Assembly: GCF_000003815.2 (NCBI RefSeq)
Contig: NC_049979.1
Location: 19,773,201 to 19,837,200, forward strand
Reading direction: 5' to 3'
Length of the DNA stretch: 64,000 bases
Source of the DNA: Branchiostoma floridae
Lineage: Eukaryota > Chordata > Leptocardii > Amphioxiformes > Branchiostomatidae
Numbering within the stretch: the first letter of the stretch is position 1; each line of letters starts with the position of its first letter. The translations under genes and the position numbers were made by a program. Positions 1 to 12,500 of this stretch are shown here, in pieces. Below the pieces are notes generated by a model, which did not search any database, was not told where the DNA came from, and worked only from the letters and a program-made list of their open reading frames with translations.

Positions 1-89
1 CCTTCACCAATTTGACACTTAAGCTTTGATGCAGAGTAATGTACAAACAACAGGATACAATGTTCCTTATCTTTCCAAGATAAAACATG

Positions 90-562
90 ACAAGTAGAGG
101 ATTATTGCAATAACTTTTATTATGAAAATAGTGGTCACAAATCTACAAACTTTTGTTTTTTCTAATAGAATGACTACAGCATCTCAGGCTACAAATCAAT
201 TTGTACAAACATCACTCCTATTTGATGGGTTTAACTGCTACATGGAACTACTTTTGTTACAAAGTTCACAAACGTAAACTCTTGCTTTTGACTTAAGAAA
301 GATTAGGTCATCATTTGGCCTAGAATGATTACAAAATGCAACAGTATCAAACTGTCACAAACAGTCCACATTGCAAGACATGAGAATGATTTTAATGCTT
401 TTACAAGACAAAACATTTCTTACTGCACTAGTCCAAAATTGTTTTGAATCCATTTACAAAGAGCACTTGTAACTTTACCATAAGAGAAAACATCCTATCA
501 ATATTGACATCTATGGAACATTACTAAAATTGCTTTTCATTATTTTTAATCTAAAACTCCTG
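90..562 (-). other. NPHP1: NPHP1 3' UTR with poly(A) signal
   Basis: AT-rich non-coding sequence follows the NPHP1 stop codon. A canonical AATAAA on the minus strand lies at 121-116, so cleavage is expected roughly 15-30 nt further, near the window edge. No other gene is visible in this stretch. The exact 3' end is inferred. Confidence 0.5.
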
Positions 563-3500
563 TTATGTTGTACAGTTTGTTGACAAGAGGTCAAAGCTGA
601 CCTCTGCAATGTTGAATGGTTCATGGAGGCAGTCAGGAGAAAGGAGGGAGGCGAGGCCGCCTTTCTGCTGGTTCTTCTTTAAGAACTTGGAGATTTCCTT
701 CCACCTTGCCTGAGGGAATATACAGTAAAACAAAAGTTAAGACATGTCATTGGTACTGATTTTATATGAAGCCTGAATTCTGAGGTCCTTTGTTTGGTAG
801 GAGGACTGTTTTGGATCTGATTTGAATAGCATAGCAACCCTGATGGCATGGTAGTGTGCAGTGGTTAGCCATGAGTTCGATTCTGCCTGTGTCGCTCACC
901 TGGCATGCATGTTACCGGAAAGGGTTACAGTCCATGGACGGGATATTAAGCTGTTGTCCACTGTTCATTGTGCTTGTTGAACAGAGCTAGGGGAGTGTCA
1001 CTGGTACAATGAACCTGTAAATACTGTACATACTGGTAGGGACTGTCTGCACTATCACAACCAGTGGAACAAAGGCTCTTCAATGAACTAAACTGGATTG
1101 ATATCACTGTCACTATGATGCTTACATAAATCCAAATGGTAATCATCAGCAAAACCAAACTAAACCATAACAACAGTGTCCCAGAATCTGTGAACTCACA
1201 TCCATGACTGACCCGTCCCACCACTTGTACTCAGGGAGTGATGTGGAGAACAGCAGGGCATAGGCCGTCTCCAGAAACACCTGGCTGAACAGGGTCTTCA
1301 TCTGCTCACTGTCACGCTAGGGGAGGACACAGAAATATATTTGTTGAAAACATGACAACACATTACACAAGTTAGGCAGGTGTTCACACCTAGTATAGGC
1401 TGTCTAGCTAATAGTACAAAATTTTACCATGTCTATTCATGATACACAACATAGGTACATCAATGATGGTAATACACAAAGACCAGTAATAAAAATGCAC
1501 AGAATAAGAATTAGTTAGAAACATCCTACTCTTACTTCTCATCTCAATTCAGTAATTTTGAGCAAGCCAAAGCTTAGATCTACTGAAGCTTATCTATACC
1601 TTCCTTCTTACCTTGTTTGCTTTCTTCATTGTCTTCATTTTCTCACCCCAGACACTCTGAAAATAAGGAAACTCTGCATCACACACAACAAACTCTACAA
1701 TGTACATGTTAATTTATCTGACATGCATATTTGACATTTTCTTACAATATCTTTCCACACTGTACAAACTGCCCAACAAATCATTTCTTTCCACTCATAG
1801 TAATAATCATACCCTGTGCCTGCCAACAGGGGAAGCACAATGCTTTCTAGTGGTAGTGCAACAGTTTTGCTACTGCTAGCATGCTCAGCCAAGCAGCCCA
1901 ACTCTTTTCATGAATTCAGTAAGTGTATTGGGTTCTTTTACGTGGAAGTTTGACGCTTGAGGCGTAAAGCTGCCTCACACACAAGTCTGATGACTTCACA
2001 TCGTCATTCAAAAGGATCAGAATCTGATGTGTGACAGTGACTCTTTTCCAGTTGTGGTCCAGCAAAATAGAACTTATACATTGACAACAAAAGCTGATAA
2101 TAGTGATATAAGACTGTACTCACCCTGACAGCATCCATGATGTCTGTCTGCATGATGGCTTTGGGAAACTGGGCCAGCACTGGGCTGTGAATGAGATCTG
2201 TGAACACAGGACAATTGTTACCGGTAATACTAAATTGATCTGACTTCACTACCAAACGTTATGTAGACTATACCACACTCAACATTATTTCATCTGCAGA
2301 TAAACTTGAAACATCTGACCAAAATCTGACCAAGTGCTTGAGTAATTTCTAATTGACGTACTTGTCCATTGGTTGTCACTTAAATTATTTTACCCAACGA
2401 TCTACACCTAAACCTTACTTTAGAATCCTGTCTGCCATTTTCTGCAAGTTCCATTGAGTGGTAACTACAATGTACAGACAGGTTCAACTGTAGTACAAAT
2501 ATTTTGCAAAGTTGAGAATCATGTTTATCATAGCCTAACAGGCCTATACATAAGGCTTTAACTATGAACTGTACATACCTGCAGTGTACATGTTCAGCCT
2601 GTCCCTTAGCAGGGTGTCAGCGAGGATCTGTCGATAGTATGCCGTGAATTCTGCATAGTGCACACTACTCACTAGTGTGTCTGGCAGCATACTGGCATTG
2701 AAAGAGGGCAAATACAATGTATGAATGGTTGTCACAGTTGAAGCCACACAATAGAATTTTTAAAAATTAAATTAGTTGTTAACTGAATACTATGACGATC
2801 TCTCATCTTTTCTCTTACCTATTTTCCTTGTGGGATTTTCAGCAAGGCTTAATGACAGAGCTGATCACAAGATATAGACAGCATGATTTCTGCATGGCAA
2901 ATCTACACTTATTTCCAGAACAGCCCCAATTAACTGTTGTTAGCTCACTCTTTATGAAAGAATAAAACAATCACTTGTACTAGCACATCACAATACTGAA
3001 ATGCTAACTTTATCCTCATGCTGGATCCTATCAACATTGCATAGAAAAAGAATGTACTCACTCTAAGATGTCTTTTCTCTCCTTGTTTGGAGTTCCGACC
3101 TTCACTATGAGATGAGGCTGTTTATTGGCTGTCAGCAGTGACTTAAAGCGACTACCACTTGCTGTTATGCATCAGGAAATTGGGGGAGGGGGAAAGATTA
3201 ATAATATGCTACAATCAAGTGAGAAATACCCCAAAGCTGTATAAAATTAAGTCATCTTGTTTGAGCAACCCTGTATCATAAACATACAGGCTCATCAGGG
3301 TAAGGATTAAGGAATTGCATAGATGTTCAGAAAGCACAACTATAATTGTCTAAATCTTCATATTTCACCATATGTCAGACAATCTCTGCAAAGCACCCTA
3401 CAAACCACAGGCAAGTGAAAACAATAATTTACTATCTAATTCAACATTACATCAACACCTCTTTAGTATTTGACTTACTGACCAATACCTGGAACTGACA

Positions 3501-6500
3501 ATATAACATTACACCAGTGAAGTTTTGACCAATTCACTTTCACTTAAAAATACAAATTTTGAAGTAAAAGGTTTTTAAAAAAAATTATTGCATATCCTAA
3601 CAAATGGTCTGTGAATCATAAAAGTGAGCTTATCCAAATGTGCAAAATGTAAAGCTTCCCCTACCAATGAGTTAAGTGCCACAACCACACTTGGTGCCTC
3701 ACACCTACACATGATACCTGCCTGAAAGGTCTGTGTGTTTTGTTTTGGATGAATGATACTTGGCTGTTAGAAGGAGAACAATATGGTGTTTGATTGAGAA
3801 GTTCTGTTGATCATACAATCAACTTAGTACAGTCAATATTACAACTCTCAGAGGCGGCGGCAGCAAATTTCGCTTGGGGGGGCGACCCTTTACTGACAGA
3901 ATTTTACCGCACATGTAGTGCCGAAGGCACATGTAGTGCCAGCGACCATCCTAGGGGGGTCCGGGGGCATGCTCCCCCGGGAAAATTTGAAATCTGCACC
4001 CTCTGAAACCCCATTTTCTGTATTTTGAGGGACAAATTTTGCTGAGGGACTATGCTAAATCTAATGCCATTTTTGTCAAAGAAAGATGTTTGAGGGCGAT
4101 GACCCACGCCTCAACAACCATGTCGTTGTGAGCGCCGGAGGCAATAGTCATCCACGGCTAGGGAGGTCCGGAGAAAATTTTGAAATCTTGACCGCCTAAA
4201 ACGTCATTTCCAGCATTTGAGGGCCACATTCTGCTTGTAAACTAAGCTAAGTACGATAGCAAAATTTCTATTAGTTTAAAAGTTTTTTGAGAGCGACGCT
4301 CCCGCAACATATTGTCCTGCGCCGAAATGGCCGAAGACGCGGGCCGTCACAAGGGACTCTGGCGAAATTTTGAAATCGGGACTCTCTGAAACGTCATTTC
4401 TTGCGTTTTCAGGCGTAAATTTTGCCGTTAGACTAGCTTGATTTAAAGAAATTTCCATCATCAAAAAAATACACAAGGTTTCAGCTTGATTTTCTGGGGG
4501 GGCGACGCCCCCCCAACATATTTTTCGGGGGGGCAGCCGCCCCCCTTGCCCCCCCGGTGCCGCCGCCACTGACTCTGTATTAGTTTGGTAGTTCAACTAC
4601 AGACATTGGCTCAGGACCCAGAATTGGTTAAAACATACTAACTAGTACATAGCTAAGAAAACAAGTCAGCTTCTGATATGCCAAACTCCTAATTTAGATT
4701 TCTATCCAAATATAACAAATATGATATTAATTGGCATTTATACAAATCAACTGTAATCTGTGAATCCAAAGAGGAAAACTGCTCAGTGGTGAAAATTGTC
4801 AACAAATTTGAATAAACAGTCATGATTAATTAATTGCAATACTCTTCCACATTGTGTATCTGCAGTGTATATGACAGAATGGGGACAATCTTACAGAGGG
4901 TGGGGGGGTTAGGGTGCATGCAACAAGTGGTGGTCCAAGCTGTAATGCACAGCTGACAGCCAACAGACAATTAGAGTATATGTACATATAGAATGATCAT
5001 GCATGGTTAGAACACCTTGTTAAGAGAACCTGTAGGAGGATATACTAGGAACAGACATGTTAGCTGAGGAGGTTAAACCAACAGAGTATATCTTTGTTTT
5101 GTATTGTTGTACCCAAGGAAGGCAAAAATGAAACTTTCTTCTAGAATATGGCACAGCAACCTCATGTGTAAAAATAGCTCACTGTGTTAGTATTTCTTGG
5201 GAGTCATAACATAATTGATTTTTCAGTAACATGGTGTAATTGATCTGAATAATTATGCACTGTGTCTATAGTAGAACATTCTTAATGAATCTTAATTGAT
5301 TATCATTAAACCTGCATTTGAATCCAGGAATATAGATTAAAAGGTTTCTTTTAACATCCAAAAATGCCATACAACAAAAAAAACCTCACCTGTTCTAGAG
5401 ACAGCTGGGTCTACTTCCACTCCCTTCTCATAGGGAGTACCTCCGTTTAGTGTACAGTCATAGGACCTGTGCAAACAACCAAAAAATATGGTGATTTGGG
5501 GGCTAGAACTTATTCCAATAAAAGTTGAATATTCCAAGTGAACTATTTCCACAATATTCCACAAATCAAATTTGAAATGAAACACCTGATGTTTTTTTCT
5601 TCTGTATACTACAAATTAAGATAACATCATCTAACAGTGTGATAATGTGTTGATGAAAGTTAATTGTGAACCTGTCAAAAGTGTTGTATGTGGTTCTGAT
5701 GCAAACAACACAAAGAGGTGAGGTGTTAAAATGTTGCTTACTTGTTTGCAATAGGGCTGCCATTGTCGTCAAACAGCTTTAGATGGGCCCAGCCACAGCT
5801 CAGTTCACCTTGCTCTCCAGTTTTCTACATATTTTAAACAAGATGATGACAAATCAAACTGCTGCTAAAGGATTCCGCATTATTCTATTCACTCCAGTTT
5901 TCTAAAAAGATTTGGGATATAACAATGATAAAATCACATTTCAAAGATTAAAAGGATTTTGCAACATTCAAATGCAGTTTTTTTTTTCTGGAATCGACAT
6001 ACTGCCCCCCTCCCAATATTGTTGAAGGCAATAAAACCTACCGTTCTGACATAGGTGACACCCAGTTCAAAGAGTAGACCTGCAAAAACAAATGACAACT
6101 TGTCTATGAATCATACTTTTAACTAGAAAGAAAGAGATATCTAAAGTAAAGATGAACAAGGACTTATCAAACACAGAAAACCCCCATTCAGAGTGTTATA
6201 TTGTACATTAGAGTGACATTTTTGAAAATTCAAATGATATAGAATGTCAGAATTTGTACTGACCTATGTTCTGCTCCATATTGTTTGATCTGACAAAACA
6301 TTCTCCATCCAGAATACTTGGTAGCATCCCCTGCACCTGAACAAATAATTGGGACTTCAAGTACGACTACCTCAGGATTTTTCTTCCCAAAGGCTTAGTA
6401 AAGCCTTATAATATATACATATAATCAAATATTCATACATTTAGTTGCAGAATCAACCTTAAAGACAAGATAAGACAGACCAAATACTTGGAAGCTGTAT

Positions 6501-9500
6501 TTGGCTAGTATGAGAGAAGTTATGATTATGGAAAATGATCCTGAATTTGTTGTGGGTACATTTTGGCACTGGAAATGGTAGCAACACGTGCAAACTGACA
6601 GTATCTATGTATGACATATAATGTTTCACTTACTTTGAAAACCATTTTCTGGATTGCAATTTCATCTCTAAACATTCTTTTTGTACTTACCCTTGGGTTG
6701 AAGGTCCAGGTCTTTGGTTCCTTCTCCAGCCACTTGGCCTGGACTGTGTGAATGTTACTTAGGACCTGTCCACAACAGACATTTCAAATGGATAGAAAAC
6801 ATACCATGGTATGTACAGTACAGGCACAGTCTTTTTAAACAACATTTCAGCCAAATTTTGCTTCATGATTGAATCTGGCTAATTCTTAACAAATTTACTA
6901 GCAGTAGTACATTTAGGTGAACACTGACGACAATTGCTAAACAAAAATGAGGGTGCTAAAAATTGTGTTTATCCTGGAGATAGAAGTAACCATCATGTGT
7001 CAATAGGGATTAGTGAAAACAATCTATAATGTTAACATATCATAAAAATCCTATTACTTATCTGACTTTGAAAGAAAAATATTTTATCATTATGATAGTA
7101 GCTACGCTCCCAGGAGCAAGCGGGTTGTGAGTGTGAGTGAGATGATAGTAGCATGAGTATGTATTCTGACTGCAAGCCATACCTTGACACCATCAAAGAG
7201 AGCTACTCTGACATGCCGGCTCTTTACATCTAAGGCTGTAATAACATACACAAAGCAGTGATTAGACTTTGGCTCCTCAACATGCACATTGCAGTGTTTT
7301 GCTTTAGGTCCATATTATCTATCTACACCCAGAAAAACATGGAATAACACACAGCATGCTGTTTATTATGCGCACATATGAGAGGAGGGATTTGGATTAA
7401 GTGGTTTGACCATACCTGACCCTGTGTCTGGTACTGCCTTGCAGTTCCACAAAGTGAATGTTCTCTGGATACGGACTGTCTTGGAACGAATCTGAAGAAT
7501 ACAAGAGTATGATTACATTTCACAACACCCTAAGGCACAGCATACTTGTCATAGATGTATAAGTTCATTTCTGAAAGGTACAGCGGTTTACCTCAGCCAG
7601 ACATATTACAACCAAAGCAGGCTGTACTAAGGTTTAAAGCAAAGCTGAAGCAAAGTTGCAGCCTACCTTACAGTCTGTTGGGTTCCAGTGGAGGTCCCTG
7701 AATGACAGGTGAGATTCACTCAGTTTGGGGTAGATGTAGTGTCCTGTGGTGTAGGTCTCTGCAGGAACAGGAGATATCATACATGTAGCACTATTATCAC
7801 AATGTTGCTAGTTTGACATTACTATATACATCATCCTCAAGTTGCAATTTGGTTTCTTCAGAATCGCTTTCACTTTGATTAATTTTATAAACATGTAGCA
7901 TAACATGAGAACAGCTAGTGTTATACCATATATACACTTTGAATTATTAAACTAGATCATGCAAGACATGAATGGTGGCATCATATCTGGAAACATACAA
8001 TGTGCTGATTTTAAGCTGAGCCTCTATTTGTGCACCAGTATGTTTGAGATAAACTCACCATCCTCCTCTAACAGTTTATGGAGTGTAGAGTGCCTGAAGC
8101 CTGATGGGATACCTCCCATAGCTGACAACACATCTGTAACTGTTGTCTACGGAAATGAAGAAAGGAAAAAATCATATTATTACATAACATCAAGTCAATC
8201 ATAACTAATGCATAAACATTGCAAAGCCACCAACTATAGAGAAAGCTGTCAGTGACTTAACCCCCTAACTTGTACATTGCTCTGAGGCCATTCTAATCCC
8301 ACGCACAAATATAGAAGTAGTATGACAACACTGCACTGTGTATATTGGGTACAAAGAAACACACACACAGGTACACATACACACAATGAGTACTTAATTT
8401 CATTTGAATGAAAAATCAACACAATACAGGCTGGGTCTAACTTTAAAGTTTCGTAACAAAATGGTACTAAACTCTGTAACGGATTACTGATCCTGTAACG
8501 GATGCTTCTTATTTGACAAACTGTTGTAATTCCCACAGCATGGGATGTCTCACCTCAGTAAAGGCCTTGCTCACTTTCCTCCAGAGTGATTTTCCACTCC
8601 TACAAATTGGAAATTAAAGAATATTTAGACATAATTTTTCACCTGCAATTTCCAAACCCCTGCTCAATAATCATTGAATGAAGTATAATCTACCTAGACT
8701 GGAAACTGTTGTCATACATGTATACCATACCAGTTAAACTCCCATTTTGGACGGGGAATTTACAATTACATAGATATATTATAACATAAAAGCTCAATTC
8801 ATAGGTAATTGGTGGATTGCTTGATTGATTGATCGATTGATTTACTGACTTACTGGTAAGACCTGAACTTACGCTTTCGAGGCATCTAGATCTTCTTTTT
8901 CTTCAGCTGCAATAAAAGCATAGCAAAATCATGTACAATTTATACTATAAACAACAAAGATTGAATTATTAATAGAGCGTGGAAACCAAGCATGTGACAC
9001 TGACGTACAAAATACAACAGTCCAGTAAAACCAACTAAAATTCAAAGACGTTTTACCTACCTTCTGGAGAGTGTACCTCAGGGAATTTGTCATACACCTG
9101 TATGGTATACATATAATTTTGAAAGTTACAAAATTTTTAATAAGGATGAGATAACATATACTTGACATAATACGGAAGCACATAACTGTTATTTCACTGA
9201 CACAATCCATTAAGCACTTTTAAGAACTGTATACAGTATTAAGAACTGTATACAGTAACAAAACGGAAAAAAAGTACCAAAATGAAAATAGCCACAAGGT
9301 AACAATATTTTACAATATCAAAAAAAATTTGCAGTGATGATTGATGTCTTAAACATAGTGAATACATCATCATCATCACCATCATTCTTCCTCGTGTGAG
9401 GTGGAGCAGAGTGGTGAATACAGTCAACAATATCAATGATTTGGCTTTATTACATAGTATAATAGTGTTATGTATTGTATTGTATCGTATATTATGTAAT

Positions 9501-12500
9501 TGTATTTGAATTTGTTTATTGTAACTGTCGCGTTCTGGCGGCCCTTCTTCGGAGTAAACAACAACAACTCGACGTGCTCGAACGGGCGGTGGCCCCGTTC
9601 GGGGAAGGGTGTTCTAGAACCGCCAGAACGCGACCAGTAATGTGATTCAAAATAAAGTCAGTCTTGTCTTGATCGTCTTACAAGTGTGACGTTTGTCTGT
9701 GTGTCTCCGTCTTTGGTTGGTCCTTCCCTCTTTTCAACATTGGTGGCAGCGGTGGGATGCCGCTTTCGAGCGGCCAGACCCGTGATGAAACACCATCCAA
9801 GGCCCTCTGCCCGCTACCGTGTCGCCCGACTCGCCCGGAGACCATCGGCCAACCGCCTGATCACCCGACAACGTCTACCATGTGTCAAGCCGTCTCCGCT
9901 CGCTGCCGCTGTCGACAGAGCCCGACTCCACTCCACCCTGACGCCGTCCGTCGCCGACCGCGTGTACCTCGACCCGTGTCGACCACAGCTACCCTCGTCA
10001 CCAACTGTGAATTTTTGAGAATGAGCACCGGCGAAAACTTCTGCTGTGACCAGACCGAACTGTAAAAGGGCCTCTACTTGCTCCAGGAAGGCCACTGAAC
10101 TGTCATGCCGCAAGACCTGCGAACTTGAAATATACTGCTGCACGATGTCCTGTCCAAGGTGTTAAGTATTTTGTCTGGAGAGTATTGTGATATTTAGTAT
10201 TGTGGTGCTTACCTAGGAAGAACTAGAGCCTGCGGGACGACACTTCTAGGTAGAAGACTACTTTGCCCCTTGTCAGAACCTGCGAGGTTGCTGATTGTCA
10301 AGGAAATATTGTCACGATGATTGAATTTTGTATATTGAAATTATTTGAACTGATGCTTACCAAGTGTACTAGTAGAATCAATGACATTATTGATGGCTGC
10401 GGGGCGACTACTGCTAGTAAGACTATCCTGACCACACTGAGGGTGTGCCCACATGTATTGTTTGTGTTTTAAGATAGCGTTCTCTATGCCTTGACCGTAA
10501 GCCTGCGGGATAACGTTGATGCCTTGTTGAACCTATGCTGTGCTGTATTCTGAATTTTGACTGTGTGATGCTTGCCTAAGGAGCGCTGACGTCTGCAGGA
10601 CGTCTCTCCTAGGAAGATCAATGGTTGTATGATGCTCGCCTTAGGAGATAGAATGATTGCCTACGGGCCGACCCTATTCCTAAGTGCTTTTACTAGATGT
10701 GGAAACTGTGTGTACTTGCCTAGCTAGATGTGGAAACTGTGTGTACTTGCCTAGCTAGATGTGGAAAGCATATATTTGTAGCTACATAGAACGACTGCCT
10801 GCGGGCCGACCCTATGGAATGTTTTGATATGCCTTGAAGTACTTCGAAGTGGTGAGTCCACAGAAATATTTGTAGTATTGAAAGCGACACCTATAACTAG
10901 CTTAGACTTGATTTTAAAAAATATATGATTAGATTTTGTATGATAAAAGGATAAGTAGCAGGTGAGGACACCTGCTAACTTGAGGGGGGAGGAATGTTAT
11001 GTATTGTATTGTATCGTATATTATGTAATTGTATTTGAATTTGTTTATTGTAACTGTCGCGTTCTGGCGGCCCTTCTTCGGAGTAAACAACAACAACTCG
11101 ACGTGCTCGAACGGGCGGTGGCCCCGTTCGGGGAAGGGTGTTCTAGAACCGCCAGAACGCGACCAGTAATGTGATTCAAAATAAAGTCAGTCTTGTCTTG
11201 ATCGTCTTACAAGTGTGACGTTTGTCTGTGTGTCTCCGTCTTTGGTTGGTCCTTCCCTCTTTTCAACAATAGTATATATCACCTGTAGGTATGTACTTGG
11301 CACAAGTCCTCTTTTACCATTTTTGTCCTCAGCTACCCACCAGCCATCATCCCTACAAATATAAAAATTTATTACATACACAAAACAATGAATTGGTTGA
11401 ACAAAAATGAAATAAAACCAAAGACCCAAGAGGGAGAGAGAGAGATTTACAACTAAATGGAAGACAGGAATGTAGCATAATAGGTTGCCCAATACAAATA
11501 TAATATGCAATCCAAAGCCCTCTTCAACAAGACCACATCCACCTATAATGTGCATGCCCTTTGAAGTCAAGTTATACATGTACTAGTATGTCACTGGAAC
11601 ATATACTATATAATAACTTACTGAGTCTCCACTATACTGAGTATGTCTCCCTTCTTGAAGTTGAGATCACCTTCTTGTTCCCCCTTGAAGTCAGATAGGG
11701 CCTCCCATTGTCGTAACTATGGGTGGGCACAACAAGGCAAAATGTCAGATGCTGGAGGTAACAGGGAAGGAACTTCAACTCTTATAGTTTGCTAGTATTT
11801 GCTAAGAGATGTATGCCAATTTCAAAAAGAATTGGAAAAGCAGTTCTTAACGACTTTCCTCACTCTACCCAGGTGTAAAAATGGGGATATCACTTTGGTT
11901 GGGGAGGTAAAATGTCATAGAAGAAGAGGGACGGGCTCCACTTTCTGATACAATGTACTATGCCACTGCCTCTACGGACTCATGAATGTTATGGGACTAC
12001 CTTTACAAAATGTACCTCTGACAACAATGTCACTGACGCATACAGTTATTGTTAATTCTCCTCCTAAGAAGAAATCCCCAATAATTCCACAGATATCCAA
12101 GTCTAGAATATTAATTTCTATGGTCAAAATGGTACTCAAACACAAAGTACTAGTACATGTATGTTACTACAACAGGGAAGGTAATTCATCTCAGCAATAA
12201 CTTACTGTGTGATCTTTTACTTCTGTTGTTGTCTGTTCTACTTCTGATTCTTCTTCATCTTCATCTGTCTCCTCCTCGCTGCAATGACAACAAAACTGAC
12301 AACTCAGACTTTCCTTTATGCCTCCATTTGCCAAAGCTTGGAAAAAGAGAACTGTAAATCATGAAATGTTTGTGATAGTATTATTTTCATGATTTTCAAT
12401 GTGATTTATTATTACTGCAAAATCATAACACTAAGAATTAAATTGAAAACAGAACCACCAAGAATATGTGTTTTCTACTTCTACTGAAATGTATAGAATT

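Larger units (their letters stand above)
9466..11268 (+). mobile_element. Non-autonomous LTR retrotransposon (small, structurally whole)
   Basis: Two 274-bp direct LTRs bound a ~1.25-kb interior, with atag on both flanks as a likely 4-bp target-site duplication. A primer-binding site one base inside the left LTR (9741-9758) is complementary to the 3' end I recall for tRNA-Leu, including CCA. A purine tract (10982-10994) abuts the right LTR. The interior has no recognisable gag or pol and includes short repeats (two ~32-bp tandem units near 10696-10765). It therefore looks like a TRIM-type passenger that relies on a relative for proteins. The LTRs look identical base for base, so the insertion is very young. 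It lies antisense to NPHP1 inside an intron. Superfamily unassigned. Confidence 0.9.

Noticed and set aside
1213-1316. Alternative earlier donor for NPHP1 exon 26
   Set aside because: A gt at 1212 breaks the frame into the last exon; the gtgagt donor at 1199 keeps frame and matches the human ARWK junction.
9686-10143. Overlapping open frames on both strands at the left of the LTR element interior
   Set aside because: A GC-rich low-complexity composition keeps several frames open; no gag- or pol-like motif was seen.
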